Below the pieces are notes generated by a model. That model saw nothing but the letters and a program-made list of their open reading frames with translations. It was not told where the DNA came from and did no database searches. Both the position numbers and the translations under genes were made by a program. Shown piece after piece: positions 17,594 through 28,823 of a stretch of DNA of 64,000 nt (position 1 is its first letter; the number at the start of each line of letters is the position of its first letter). Origin of the DNA: Phenylobacterium sp. (GTDB lineage: Bacteria > Pseudomonadota > Alphaproteobacteria > Caulobacterales > Caulobacteraceae); the NCBI RefSeq assembly GCF_016793225.1, contig NZ_JAEUMN010000186.1, positions 1 through 64,000 on the forward strand, read 5' to 3'.

Positions 17594-19828
17594 TCAGCGC
17601 AGGCGCGCGGCGGGCGCGCCGCCGCGACGCTCGAGCGCTTCCTCCGCATGGATCAGGCCGCACTCGCCGACGCGCTGGGCGTAGCGCCGGATGGCGTCGT
17701 CGAGCGAGGGCAGCACCTCGCCGCGCTCCGTCGCCAGCGCCACGGCCGGCGGCCGGGCGGCGGCCCAGCCGAACGTCGCATGCGGAACGCCGACCACGAG
17801 CCGTTCGTCGAGGTCCAGCGCGCGCGCCAGCCGGCCGGCGAACTCCGCCCAGGTGACCGCGCCGCCGTTGGCCAGGTGCCGGATCCCCGTGTCCCCGTCG
17901 ATCAGCAGGTCCAGGCTGGCTTCCACGAGGTGCGGCACATAGGTCGGCGAGACCACGAGGTCGTCCGCCGCCTGGAAGCGCTCGCCGTCCATCAGCGTCA
18001 GCCGCACGTGGTGGGCGAAGTTGTAGGCGTCGTGCGGCGAGAAGAACGCCGACGTCCGCAGCACGAGGGCCGTATCGCAGGCCTCCATGACGCCCCGCTC
18101 GGCCTCGGCCTTGCTGGCGCCGTAGACGTTGAGCGGCGACGGCGCGTCGGCTTCGACGTACGCCTCGCCCTTCCGGCCGTCGAAGACGAGGTCGCTGGAG
18201 TAGGTCACGTAGCGAAGACCCCGCCGGGCGCAGGCGCGCGCCAGGTCGATCGCGCCCCTGGCGTTGGCGGCGAAGCACGCGTCCCGCTTCGTCTCGGCCT
18301 CGTCCACGCGGACCCAGCCGGCGGCGTTGATCACGCCCCAGGCGCCCGTGTCGTCGAGCCGGCGGGCGATGGCGTCCGGGTTCTCCAGGTCGAGTTCGCG
18401 CCGGTTGGTGAGGTGATAGGTGATGCCGCGCAGTTCGCAGGCGTGCGCCAGGGCCTGTCCCAGGGTGCCTGTGGCGCCGGCGATCAGGAGGGGCCGCCCG
18501 TCGCCGGGACCGGAGCGCCATTCGCGCCGGGGCTCGGCGCCGTCGGGGGTGCGGATCACGGGCCTGTACTCCAGCCGGACGTCACGCCGCCACCAGCCGG
18601 GGCCGGTGGTGGCCGGATGCGGCGCACCGCCCTGCGTTGCGAGGCGCTTCAGTTCCTGGGCGACGGCGGTGGGCCTCGGGACGCCGCCACGCACGTCGAA
18701 GGCGCCGACCTCATAGGCCCCTTCGGCGCGGGTCAGCAGGCTCTGCCAGTCGTGCGAGCCCAGGAGGGCCCAGGCCGTCACGGCGCGCACGTCCACGCCG
18801 CGGGCTCTCAGCCGTTCGGCGATGTCCCAGGCCTCGCGCACCCAGCGAACCTGTTCCTCGCGCGTGCAGCCGTTGTGGCTCTCCGTCACCGCGAGCGGCA
18901 GGCCGTAGCGCGCGAACGCCTCCTCCAGCGCGCCCTCCAGACCGCCCGGCGCGGGGCTCGCGACACGGATCGCCTCCACGTCGGCGAAGGCCATCCAGTC
19001 GTTCCCGCCCCGGACCGCCGGCGGATAGTCCTGGACGCGGTGATCCAGGAACCGGTCGCTCGTGAGGTAGTGGTTCACCCCCACGACGTCCGGCGCGCAC
19101 GGGTGCTCCGAGAGGTCCGCGAGCCGGTCGCCCAGCCCGAACGCCGCCAGCCGCCCGTGCAGGAAGTGGCCGGGCGTGACCCGCCCGCAGAGCAGGTCCC
19201 AGGTCATCCAGCGGCGGGCGTTGTCGTAGGCCACCTGGTGGCCGACCGGCCGGGTGCCGTAGGTACGACCGAGGTCTTCGGTCTGGATCAGTCGCGCCGC
19301 AGGATTGACCGCCCGGATCTCGCCCATGGCGAGGCAGGTCGCCTCGATCTGGTTCAGCAGCGCCGTCCAGAACGCCGTCTCGTCGCGCACGTGCGGGTAC
19401 CAGAGCCCGTACAGGGCCGCGAAGCGCGCGGTGGTCAAAGGCTCGTTGATCGGCGTCCAGTCGTCGACCCAGGGATACCGCTCCGCGGCGGCCCGGGCGT
19501 AGCGCGCGAAGCGGGCCGGAAAGTCCGGATCGAGCAGGCTCGTCCCCGGCGGCCCGCTGCCGTGGTGGAGCAGGCCCACGATGGGGCGCATGTCCAGCGC
19601 GCGGATGCGACCGAGCCGCGCGTCGGTCCAGCTCCAGTCGGCCGCCGCATCGACGGTCGGGCACGCGCGCTCCCACAGGACCGGGTACCGGAGCGCCTTC
19701 AACCCGAGGTCCGCGAACCGGTCAAGGTCTCCGATGCGGGTCTCATGCCCGGAGCGGAGCGTCTGGTCGAAATAGACCTCGCCCACGCGATTGACGGTGC
19801 ACTCGTGCCCGCCCCACAGCTCCAGCAT
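17594..19828 (-). CDS. GH1-like glycosidase fused to RmlD-like reductase
   Basis: A 744-residue two-domain protein. Residues 1 to about 430 are a family-1-like glycosidase with acid/base Glu129 in DWTPINEPL and a nucleophile candidate in LAVTESHNG. Residues about 440-735 are an extended SDR of the dTDP-4-dehydrorhamnose reductase (RmlD) type: LLIAGATGTLGQAL binds NAD(P) and NVYGASKAEAE supplies Tyr-x3-Lys. The ATG at 19828 has AGGGA nine bases upstream. It is divergent from galE. Its two halves would remove a glycosyl group and reduce a keto sugar; the joint task is not known to me. Such fusions may exist in other alphaproteobacteria, so novelty is not claimed. Confidence 0.82.
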   Translation of the reverse strand: MLELWGGHECTVNRVGEVYFDQTLRSGHETRIGDLDRFADLGLKALRYPVLWERACPTVDAAADWSWTDARLGRIRALDMRPIVGLLHHGSGPPGTSLLDPDFPARFARYARAAAERYPWVDDWTPINEPLTTARFAALYGLWYPHVRDETAFWTALLNQIEATCLAMGEIRAVNPAARLIQTEDLGRTYGTRPVGHQVAYDNARRWMTWDLLCGRVTPGHFLHGRLAAFGLGDRLADLSEHPCAPDVVGVNHYLTSDRFLDHRVQDYPPAVRGGNDWMAFADVEAIRVASPAPGGLEGALEEAFARYGLPLAVTESHNGCTREEQVRWVREAWDIAERLRARGVDVRAVTAWALLGSHDWQSLLTRAEGAYEVGAFDVRGGVPRPTAVAQELKRLATQGGAPHPATTGPGWWRRDVRLEYRPVIRTPDGAEPRREWRSGPGDGRPLLIAGATGTLGQALAHACELRGITYHLTNRRELDLENPDAIARRLDDTGAWGVINAAGWVRVDEAETKRDACFAANARGAIDLARACARRGLRYVTYSSDLVFDGRKGEAYVEADAPSPLNVYGASKAEAERGVMEACDTALVLRTSAFFSPHDAYNFAHHVRLTLMDGERFQAADDLVVSPTYVPHLVEASLDLLIDGDTGIRHLANGGAVTWAEFAGRLARALDLDERLVVGVPHATFGWAAARPPAVALATERGEVLPSLDDAIRRYAQRVGECGLIHAEEALERRGGAPAARLR

Positions 19829-19938
19829 CACGCGGCATCCCTGGCGATCTAGGCCAATGCCGCACCAGCGATTTTGTTCCAGCGGTCCGTGTTCGGGGCC
19901 ACGGGAACGAGACACCCTCTCTGGCCATTTACCAGTCC

Positions 19939-20991
19939 ATGAATCGGGGAACGAGGCAGGTCGTCCTTGTCACCGGGGGCGCGGGTTATATCGGCGCGCA
20001 CACGGCGAAGGCGTTGTACGAGCGGGGCCATCAGCCTGTCGTCTACGACAACCTGAGCTCGGGTTTCCGGGAAGCGGTTCGCTGGGGCCCCTTCGTCCAT
20101 GGCGACATCCGCGACCGTGCGCGGCTGACCGACGCCATCGACGCCCATGGCGTCACCGCCGTCATCCACTTCGCGGGCCTGATCGAGGTCGGGCGCTCGG
20201 TCGCGCGGCCGGACCTGTTCTGGGACGTGAACGTCGGCGGCACGGCGGGGGTGCTCGAGGCGATGCGCGCGCGCAACGTGCCCAGGCTGGTCTTCTCCTC
20301 CAGCGCGGCGGTCTATGGCCAGAGCGGCCGCGACGCCCTCGCGCCCATCCGCGAGGCCGACCCCAAGGCCCCCTCCAGCCCCTATGGCGACACCAAGCTG
20401 GCCGGCGAGCGGCTGATCGAGGCGCACTGCCGGGCCTTCGGGCTGTCCGCTGTGGCCCTTCGATACTTCAACGCCGCGGGCGCCGACCCCTCCGGCGGGA
20501 TCGGCGAGGCGCACGAGCCCGAGACCCACCTCATCCCCCTGGCCATCGCGGCCGGCCTGGGCGCCGGGAGCCCGCTGACGCTCTTCGGCGACGACTTCGA
20601 CACGCCCGACGGGACGTGCCTGCGGGACTATATCCATGTCTGCGACCTCGCGGCGGCCCATGTGGCGGCGCTGGAGGCGCCCTTGCCCGCGGGCGGCTTC
20701 GAGGCTGTGAACGTCGGCACGGGACACGGACGATCCGTCCGTGAGGTCATCCAGGCCGTCGACCGGGCGCTCGGCCGCCCGACGCCGCACGCGGTCGGGC
20801 CACGCCGGGCCGGCGACCCGCCGAGCCTCGTCGCCGACCCCTCCCGGGCGCGATCGGTGCTCGGCTGGACGGCGACACGTCCGTCGCTGGAAGAGATCGT
20901 CGGCGACGCGGTCCGCTGGGAGCGTCATCCCGCCTACGGCGCCGGCCCCAGAGCCTTCCGGGCTCCACGCGTCGCGGACGCGGCAGAGTGA
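19939..20991 (+). CDS. galE: UDP-glucose 4-epimerase
   Basis: A 350-residue extended SDR. TGGAGYIGAHTA (12-23) binds NAD+, SSSAAVYG holds the active Ser, and Tyr149-x3-Lys153 lies in SPYGDTK. LRYFNAAGADPSG and DGTCLRDYIHVCDLA are GalE hallmarks. Interconverts UDP-glucose and UDP-galactose, the substrate of the UDP-galactopyranose mutase encoded next. No strong ribosome site precedes the ATG. Confidence 0.95.
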   Translation: MNRGTRQVVLVTGGAGYIGAHTAKALYERGHQPVVYDNLSSGFREAVRWGPFVHGDIRDRARLTDAIDAHGVTAVIHFAGLIEVGRSVARPDLFWDVNVGGTAGVLEAMRARNVPRLVFSSSAAVYGQSGRDALAPIREADPKAPSSPYGDTKLAGERLIEAHCRAFGLSAVALRYFNAAGADPSGGIGEAHEPETHLIPLAIAAGLGAGSPLTLFGDDFDTPDGTCLRDYIHVCDLAAAHVAALEAPLPAGGFEAVNVGTGHGRSVREVIQAVDRALGRPTPHAVGPRRAGDPPSLVADPSRARSVLGWTATRPSLEEIVGDAVRWERHPAYGAGPRAFRAPRVADAAE

Positions 20992-21012
20992 GCCGGCTCC
21001 CCATTCGCTTCA

Positions 21013-21031
21013 CGCCCGCCTCTGGCGGGCG
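21013..21031 (+). terminator. GC-rich hairpin between galE and the mutase fusion gene
   Basis: Perfect 8-bp stem (CGCCCGCC / GGCGGGCG) with a TCT loop, followed by a T-containing stretch (TTGCTCGTTTCC). It could end galE transcription or attenuate read-through into the gene starting at 21068. Confidence 0.5.
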
Positions 21032-21067
21032 TTGCTCGTTTCCGCGTTTCAAACTCAGGAAAACCCC

Positions 21068-23404
<2,337 letters not shown>

Positions 23405-23415
23405 AAGCAAGCCGC

Positions 23416-23433
23416 CGCCTGCCTCCGCAGGCG
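23416..23433 (+). terminator. Hairpin between convergent genes
   Basis: Perfect 7-bp stem CGCCTGC/GCAGGCG with a CTCC loop, between the mutase fusion stop (23404) and the fixJ-like stop (23463). No long T tract, so intrinsic termination is likely but not certain; could serve both directions. Confidence 0.5.
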
Positions 23434-23462
23434 CGCCGGCTCTTCCCGGCAACCTCAGACGT

Positions 23463-24065
23463 TCAGAGCCCTGCGAGGAGGGCCGTGCGGACCAGTTCGG
23501 AGAGTGTGGTCACGTTCAGCTTGAGCATGAGGTTCGCCCGGTGCACCTCCACGGTCCGGGGACTGATCCCGAACTGGCGGCCGATCACCTTGTTCGTGTG
23601 CCCGGCCACCACGCTCTTCAGCACCTCCACCTCGCGGGGGGTGAGCTTCGCCACCAGGTCCTTGTAGGGCTGCGCGTCCGCCTCCCCGTTCAGGCTCACG
23701 CCGCGCCGCGCCGCGCCCAGGGCCGCCAGCAGCACCTCGTCGCTGAACGGCTTCTCGATGAAGTCGGCCGCGCCCAGCTTCATCGCCTCGACCGCGAGCG
23801 GCACGTCGCCGTGGCCGGTCATCACCACCACCGGGAACGCGAGGCCCTGGGCCTTCATCCGGCGCAGGAGTTCAAGGCCGTCCATGTCCGGCATCCGGAC
23901 GTCGGTCAGCAGGCAGCCCGGCCCAAGGTCCTTCGCGTCCGCCAGGAAGTCCGCGGCGCTGTCATAGGTCCGCACCAGGAAGCCCGCGGCCCGCAGCATG
24001 AAGTTCAGGGACTTCCGGACCGCTTCGTCGTCGTCGACGACGTAGATCTCGAGCCGGTCAGGCAA
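23463..24065 (-). CDS. FixJ-like response regulator
   Basis: A 200-residue NarL/FixJ regulator: receiver (about 1-120, phosphorylatable Asp55 in LLTDVRMPD, Lys in FIEKPF) and LuxR-type helix-turn-helix (about 135-195, [28 protein letters not shown] in part). The TTG start at 24065 overlaps the kinase stop by eight bases and has GAGGAGG upstream, so the pair is translationally coupled. Expected to be phosphorylated by the FixL-like kinase and to activate micro-oxic genes. Confidence 0.9.
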   Translation of the reverse strand: MPDRLEIYVVDDDEAVRKSLNFMLRAAGFLVRTYDSAADFLADAKDLGPGCLLTDVRMPDMDGLELLRRMKAQGLAFPVVVMTGHGDVPLAVEAMKLGAADFIEKPFSDEVLLAALGAARRGVSLNGEADAQPYKDLVAKLTPREVEVLKSVVAGHTNKVIGRQFGISPRTVEVHRANLMLKLNVTTLSELVRTALLAGL

Positions 24066-26175
24066 GTACGGCCTCCTCGATGTCGCGCGTCGGCATCGCG
24101 CGGAGCGTGAAGTTGAAGATCGTGCCGCCCGCCGGATTGGGCTCGGCCCAGATCCGGCCGCCGTGGGCTTCCACGATCGTGCGCGAGATGGAAAGCCCCA
24201 CGCCCATGCCATCGCGCTTGGTGGTCATGAACGGTTGGAATAGGTGCTCGGCGATCTCCGGGCTGATGCCGGGCCCGGTGTCCTTCACGATGATCTGCAC
24301 CATCTCGTCCGGCGCGTCCCTGGCGCCCACGGTCAGTTCGCGGCGCTCGGCGTCGGCCATAGCTTCCACGGCGTTGCGGATCAGATTGAGCAGCACCTGC
24401 TGGATCTGCACCCGGTCCACCAGCACGAACCTGGCCGAGGTCGCGACGTCGTAGCGGAGACGCACCCCGCGGTCCTTGGCGCCCACCATCGCCAGGGCGC
24501 CGGCTTCCTCCAGCAGCTGCGACAGGTTCTCGATGGAATGCTCGGTCTCGCCCTTGGCCACGAACTCCCGCAGCCGGCGGATGATCGAGCCCGCGCGCAG
24601 CATCTGCTCGCGCGCGTCGCTCAGGGCCTCGCGCGCGAGGTCGCGGTCGAACTCAGGCCGGTCCAGGAGAAGCATGGCGCCCTGGATGTAGTTCACCGTG
24701 GCGGCCAGGGGCTGGTTGAGCTCGTGCGCGAGAGCCGAGGCCATCTCGCCCATGGCCGACAGCCGGCTGACGTGGGCCAGCTCCGCCTGCACGTCCTGGA
24801 AGCGGCGCTCGGCGGCCTGGCGCTCGGTGAGGTCCCGGACGAAGCCCGTGAAGAACCGGACGCGTCCGGTGCGCATCTCGCCGACGGCGAGCTCCATCGG
24901 GAACGTGGATCCGTCCTTGCGCTCACCGACCACCACGCGCCCCACGCCGATGATGCGCCGCTCGCCGGTGGCCAGGTAGCGGCTGAGGTAGCCGTCGTGC
25001 CCGCCGCGGTAGGGCTCCGGCATCAGGCGGTTGACGTTGACCCCGTCCATCTCGGCGGCGGTCCAGCCAAACAGCCGCTCGGCGGCGGCGCTGAAGGACT
25101 GGATGGCGCCGCGCTCGTCGATGACGATCATGGCGTCGGGGATGGAGGCCAGGATCGAGCTCAGGTGCGCCTCGCGCATCTCCAGGTGCGCGATGGTGTT
25201 GGCGAGCTCCGCGCGCGTGGCGAAGGTGTCGGTGATCTCGGTGCTGACGCCGCCGACGCCCACCACCTCGCCCTCGGCGTTGCGCAGCGGGAACTTGGTG
25301 ACTCGGTAGAAGCGGTCGATCCCGTCGGGCGTCGTCCATTCGAGCTCCGACCGATGCTCCTCCCCGGTCGCGAGCACCTGCAGGTCCGCTTCGATTTCCT
25401 GGGGGTTGAAGTCGTTGGTGATCTCCTCGCTGGTCCGGCCGACCGTCTCCTCCCAGCTCTTCCCCAGAACCTGCAGCGCCGCCGCGTTCGCGTAGATCAC
25501 GCGGCGATCGCGGTCCTTGGCGTAGATGAGGTCCGGCGTCGCCGCGCCGATCCCGGCCAGGAGTTCCGCGCTGTTGCGCGCATCGTGCGCCGCGGCCACG
25601 AGTTCGGCCTCGATCGCCCGGCGGCGCCATATGAGGGCCGTCGTGGCCATGCCGCCCGCCAGGAAGCCGGCGCCCGTGGCGGCGATCGCGCTGTAGATGG
25701 CCCAGGCTCGGCGGTCGTACGAGCCGGCGCGCGCGGCCATGAGGCGCCGCCGCTCCTCACGCCGGAACTCGACCACAGCAGCTTCAGCGGCGGCGATCGC
25801 GGTCCGGGACGCCAGGGCGCCGTCCATCGTCAGGGCGGTCCGCACGCTCGAGAGGCGGGGGCCCTGTTGCGGATCGCCCCCGACGACCCGCTCCAGGGCG
25901 GATAGCTGCGCCGCGGCGGTGCGCTGCGCCTGCGCGTACGCTACGGGGAGCGGTCCCCCGTCCGCGTTACGATCGATCTCCGCATTCATGGCGGCTAGCG
26001 ACAGGGCCAGCTCGTCCGCCAGCCCGACCCGTTGGAACGCCGCGGCGACCTCTCGGGCGACCGCACGATCTGCGCGCGCGGCCTGGAGCACACCGCCCGC
26101 CGCGAACGCCAACAGCCCCAACGACGTTGCGATGAGAATGCCCGGCACGAAACGTGAAAATGCTGCGCGGGTCAT
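24058..26175 (-). CDS. FixL-like oxygen-sensing histidine kinase
   Basis: A 705-residue sensor kinase. Two membrane segments (about 8-30 and 158-182) flank a periplasmic region; then PAS-1 (about 200-315), PAS-2 (about 335-455) and a kinase core with phospho-His484 in [13 protein letters not shown]-2 matches the FixL heme domain: [21 protein letters not shown] has the proximal-His position (His393), and RRIIGVGR has the Arg that couples oxygen (Arg413). It should therefore bind heme and sense O2. Start ATG 26175; a longer frame upstream reads as low-quality sequence. Divergent from a receiver gene. Confidence 0.88.
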   Translation of the reverse strand: MTRAAFSRFVPGILIATSLGLLAFAAGGVLQAARADRAVAREVAAAFQRVGLADELALSLAAMNAEIDRNADGGPLPVAYAQAQRTAAAQLSALERVVGGDPQQGPRLSSVRTALTMDGALASRTAIAAAEAAVVEFRREERRRLMAARAGSYDRRAWAIYSAIAATGAGFLAGGMATTALIWRRRAIEAELVAAAHDARNSAELLAGIGAATPDLIYAKDRDRRVIYANAAALQVLGKSWEETVGRTSEEITNDFNPQEIEADLQVLATGEEHRSELEWTTPDGIDRFYRVTKFPLRNAEGEVVGVGGVSTEITDTFATRAELANTIAHLEMREAHLSSILASIPDAMIVIDERGAIQSFSAAAERLFGWTAAEMDGVNVNRLMPEPYRGGHDGYLSRYLATGERRIIGVGRVVVGERKDGSTFPMELAVGEMRTGRVRFFTGFVRDLTERQAAERRFQDVQAELAHVSRLSAMGEMASALAHELNQPLAATVNYIQGAMLLLDRPEFDRDLAREALSDAREQMLRAGSIIRRLREFVAKGETEHSIENLSQLLEEAGALAMVGAKDRGVRLRYDVATSARFVLVDRVQIQQVLLNLIRNAVEAMADAERRELTVGARDAPDEMVQIIVKDTGPGISPEIAEHLFQPFMTTKRDGMGVGLSISRTIVEAHGGRIWAEPNPAGGTIFNFTLRAMPTRDIEEAVLA

Positions 26176-26390
26176 GGTGCGACGCTCAGGACGACTCACG
26201 CTTGGCGTGCATGAGGCGACACGACAGGGGTTACGAGAGCCTAGCCGACCCGTTGCGGCGTTGGGAAGCCGCCGGCTCGATCTACGGGTTTCTACGTACG
26301 CAACCGCCTCAACTGTGCGCCCGGAGCGCGCGGTGTTAGCGGTGCTGCGGCCTCCTTCTGGCCCAGTATCCATGTCCACCGGAACGGTCG
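26176..26390. promoter_or_regulatory. Divergent promoter region with candidate FixJ box
   Basis: This 215-bp gap lies between the kinase gene (minus) and a receiver gene (plus). It contains CTACGTAC at 26292-26299, whose reverse complement GTACGTAG fits the Sinorhizobium FixJ site GTAMGTAG as I recall it. That would fit feedback control by the encoded FixJ-like protein. No other clear elements seen. Confidence 0.45.
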
Positions 26391-26789
26391 ATGCCCCGCC
26401 TCGCTGCCGCCCGTCCGCTCGTCCTCCTCGTGGAAGACGACATCGCCGTGCGCGAAGCCCTGCGCTTCGGCCTGCGCGTTCGCGGCTGCGAAGTCGAGCT
26501 GGCGAGCAGCACGGACGACCTCCTGGCGCGCGTCGCGGCGCTCGCGCCCTCGGTCCTCGTCGTGGACGCGAACATGAGGGGGGCGTCGGCCATCGACGTG
26601 GTGGAGGCGCTGCGGCGCCAGGGCGACCCGCTGCCCATCGTCCTGATGGCGACGCTGCCGCCACGCCAGCTCCGGCGGCGGGCGAACCGCGCGGCCGCCC
26701 TGCTCCTGGAGAAGCCCGTGCTGGGCGACCGTCTTGCCCAGGCGGTCTCGGATCTGCTGGCGCGCAACCAAGGGTCGGAATTGCCGTAA
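26391..26789 (+). CDS. Stand-alone receiver-domain protein
   Basis: A 132-residue CheY/FixJ-type receiver: acidic pocket VEDD (15-17), phosphorylatable Asp59 in LVVDANMRG, and Lys in [10 protein letters not shown]. No output domain. Lying divergently from the FixL-like kinase it may be a phosphate sink or second target of that kinase (inference). The switch Thr/Ser position reads MAT, as expected. Confidence 0.8.
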   Translation: MPRLAAARPLVLLVEDDIAVREALRFGLRVRGCEVELASSTDDLLARVAALAPSVLVVDANMRGASAIDVVEALRRQGDPLPIVLMATLPPRQLRRRANRAAALLLEKPVLGDRLAQAVSDLLARNQGSELP

Positions 26790-26872
26790 GTAATTGTCCC
26801 AGGGTGAAGTTTTCCACCCGCTATGACTTTCTTGTCTGGACGGCCGCAGGCAGGCGGCGGGGGGAACCAGAC

Positions 26873-27301
26873 GTGACGCAGAGCATCCTGATCATCGACG
26901 ACGACATCGTCTGCCAGACCCTGATCGCCGAGATCTTCCGCGATGCCGGATATCAGGTGCAGCAGGCCGACGACGGCCGCGCCGCCATGGCCCTGTTCAA
27001 CGTGGAGCCCGCGGATCTGGTGGTCACCGACATCTTCATGCCCGAGCAGGACGGGATCGAGACGATCATCGCACTGCGCCAGGAGACCTTCCCACCGAAG
27101 ATGATCGCGATCTCGGGCGGCGGCACGCAGTGCGGCATGGATGTCCTGAGGCTGGCCAAGCTCCTCGGCGCCGACGTCGCGCTCTCCAAGCCCGTCAATC
27201 CCGAAAGGTTGCTGGACGTGGCCCGGACGCTGCTGGAACAGCAGGCCCGGGAACGCGCCGTCGCCTGGCGCTGGGCGCCGACGTCCATCCGCGCCGCCTG
27301 A
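26873..27301 (+). CDS. Stand-alone receiver-domain protein
   Basis: A 142-residue receiver with IIDDD (8-12), Asp53 in VVTDIFMPEQDG, AISGGG at the switch position and Lys in ALSKPVNPERL. The GTG start at 26873 is preceded by GGGGGGAA. The C-terminal 20 residues extend past the receiver fold. 83 bp follow the previous receiver gene; the same operon is possible. The DIFMPEQDGIE core resembles Caulobacterales single-domain regulators. Confidence 0.8.
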   Translation: MTQSILIIDDDIVCQTLIAEIFRDAGYQVQQADDGRAAMALFNVEPADLVVTDIFMPEQDGIETIIALRQETFPPKMIAISGGGTQCGMDVLRLAKLLGADVALSKPVNPERLLDVARTLLEQQARERAVAWRWAPTSIRAA

Positions 27302-27389
27302 CGGCAGAGCATCGCGGTCGGCCAGTTGTCGCCGCGCACCCTCCATCGCCGGCCGCCGCGTTCGCCGGCCAGTTTCACGAAGGTTTGTC

Positions 27390-27845
27390 ATGAGTGGGTT
27401 ACGGGCAGCGGCCCCCGAGGCAGGTTCCGGCGATGGCGCCCTGATGGACGCCCTGTTCCAGGCGGCGCGCAGGATCACCGAGTCCTTCAGCCGCGACCTG
27501 GCTCCGCAAGGCCTCTCGTTCGCGGCGATGCGGGCGCTCCAGGGCGTGGCTCACGAGGGGCCGCGCGGCCTGTCGCAGAGCGCCCTCGCGGCGCGCCTGC
27601 GCGTGTCGCCGGCCTCGGTCACCCGGCTGGTCGACGAGCTCTCGATGCACCGCCTCGTCGAGCGCCGGCAGCATGTGCACGATCGCCGCACGAAGATGGT
27701 GGCGATCACCGACCGGGGCCGCGACGTGCTCGGCCAGGCCCAGCAGCGCCTGGCGCGGCTGGAAACCGACTTCGCCGCCACCCGCGGGCGCATGTCCCTG
27801 CAGCAATTGGTCGAGGCCCTCGACGGCATCGGCGGCGCGCGCTGA
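27390..27845 (+). CDS. MarR-family transcriptional regulator
   Basis: A 151-residue winged-helix regulator. LSQSALAARLRVSPASVTRLVDEL is the recognition region (given across helices 3-4) and the wing DRRTKMVAITDRGRDVL is typical. Binds DNA as a dimer, usually released by small aromatic ligands. A perfect palindrome 68 bp downstream of its stop (27913-27933) is a candidate target, either of this protein or of the next one. Confidence 0.88.
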   Translation: MSGLRAAAPEAGSGDGALMDALFQAARRITESFSRDLAPQGLSFAAMRALQGVAHEGPRGLSQSALAARLRVSPASVTRLVDELSMHRLVERRQHVHDRRTKMVAITDRGRDVLGQAQQRLARLETDFAATRGRMSLQQLVEALDGIGGAR

Positions 27846-27912
27846 AAGGTCGCGCCCAGCGTGACGGCAACCTGTCGTTGACTTGCTCCCCGACTGGGGG
27901 AATCAGATCGGC

Positions 27913-27933
27913 AATTACCCGTAGCGGGTAATT
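27913..27933. promoter_or_regulatory. Perfect 21-bp palindrome, candidate operator
   Basis: Arms AATTACCCG and CGGGTAATT around TAG, in an otherwise GC-rich region between marR and a FixJ-like gene. The inner heptamers TACCCGT and (reverse strand) TACCCGC resemble NarL-type half-sites. Binding protein unproven. Confidence 0.55.
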
Positions 27934-27972
27934 CTTAGCCGGGTCTCCGGTGTGCTTGCGGGGCGCGGAAGG

Positions 27973-28605
27973 ATGGATGCACCAGCGGATCTCCGGATCC
28001 TGGTCGTCGATGACGATGATGGGATGAGGTCGTCCCTCCGGACCCTGCTGGACGCCGTCCTCGGGATTCCGACCGAGACCGCCGAGTCGGTGGACGCCGC
28101 CCTCCGGAAGATCGCCGACGACGAGGACCTCTGCGTGCTCACGGATCTCCGGATGCCGGGGCGGGACGGCTTCAGCCTGCTGTCCGATCTGCGGTCCCGC
28201 GGCCGGACCAACCCGGTGATCGTGATGTCGGCCTACGGCGAGGTCGCGATGGCCGTCCGCGCCATGAAGGAGGGCGCCGACGACTTCATCGAGAAGCCCT
28301 TCGAACAGGACGATCTGCTCGCCGCCCTGGAGCGGGTGCGCGCCCGCCATGACGCCCGGCAGCGCGCCGCGGCGCGGATCAGCGCCACCCACCGCCTCGC
28401 CAGCCTCTCGCCGCGCGAAGGCGAGGTCTTGTCGGCCCTGATGGCGGGCGGCAACTCGCGCACGATCGCCGCGCAGCTCGGTATCAGCGCGCGCACCGTG
28501 GAAGAATACCGCCGCCTGCTGCACGTGAAGACCCAGACGCGCTCGCTGCCGGAACTGCTCCGCCTGGCGATCGCGGCGGATTGGCGCCCCGACGCTCCGC
28601 CCTGA
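27973..28605 (+). CDS. FixJ/NarL-type response regulator
   Basis: A regulator of about 210 residues: receiver with VVDDDDG, Asp58 in VLTDLRMPGRDG and Lys in FIEKPFEQDD, then a LuxR helix-turn-helix (LSPREGEVLSALMAGGNSRTIAAQLGIS region). Start uncertain: ATG 27973 is adopted, but an in-frame GTG at 27952 is possible. Ends before a pair of inverted repeats. A hybrid kinase gene lies convergent at 30389-28824 and may supply phosphate. The receiver is more FixJ-like than NarL-like. Confidence 0.85.
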   Translation: MDAPADLRILVVDDDDGMRSSLRTLLDAVLGIPTETAESVDAALRKIADDEDLCVLTDLRMPGRDGFSLLSDLRSRGRTNPVIVMSAYGEVAMAVRAMKEGADDFIEKPFEQDDLLAALERVRARHDARQRAAARISATHRLASLSPREGEVLSALMAGGNSRTIAAQLGISARTVEEYRRLLHVKTQTRSLPELLRLAIAADWRPDAPP

Positions 28606-28662
28606 GGGGACGGCTCCAGGCTCAGGCCCTGCGAGATCGGCTGTTTCAACACACGATACCCG

Positions 28663-28790
28663 ATCATCCCGGCGAAGGCCGGGATCCAGATGGAATGGCT
28701 CAGATGCGGGTTCCTAGGCTTGAAGCCCCTCCAACCAAGATCTCGCACGTGGATCTGGGTCCCGGCATTCGCCGGGACGGCCGGAAGCTG
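28663..28790. repeat. Pair of inverted REP-like elements
   Basis: Two hairpins facing each other between convergent genes: ATCCCGGC-GAAG-GCCGGGAT (28666-28685, quoted by arms) and GTCCCGGC-ATTC-GCCGGGAC (28759-28778). Their flanks (ccagat / atctgg) are also inverted copies. Such elements are commonly dispersed in alphaproteobacterial genomes and may end transcription from both sides. Confidence 0.75.
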
Positions 28791-28823
28791 TCGAGATCGC
28801 CGATCTGGAACTGACCCTGAAAC

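Noticed and set aside
19829..19915. Upstream ATG (19915) for the glycosidase-RmlD fusion
   Set aside because: The extra 29 residues have no similarity to the family start, while ATG 19828 has AGGGA nine bases before it.
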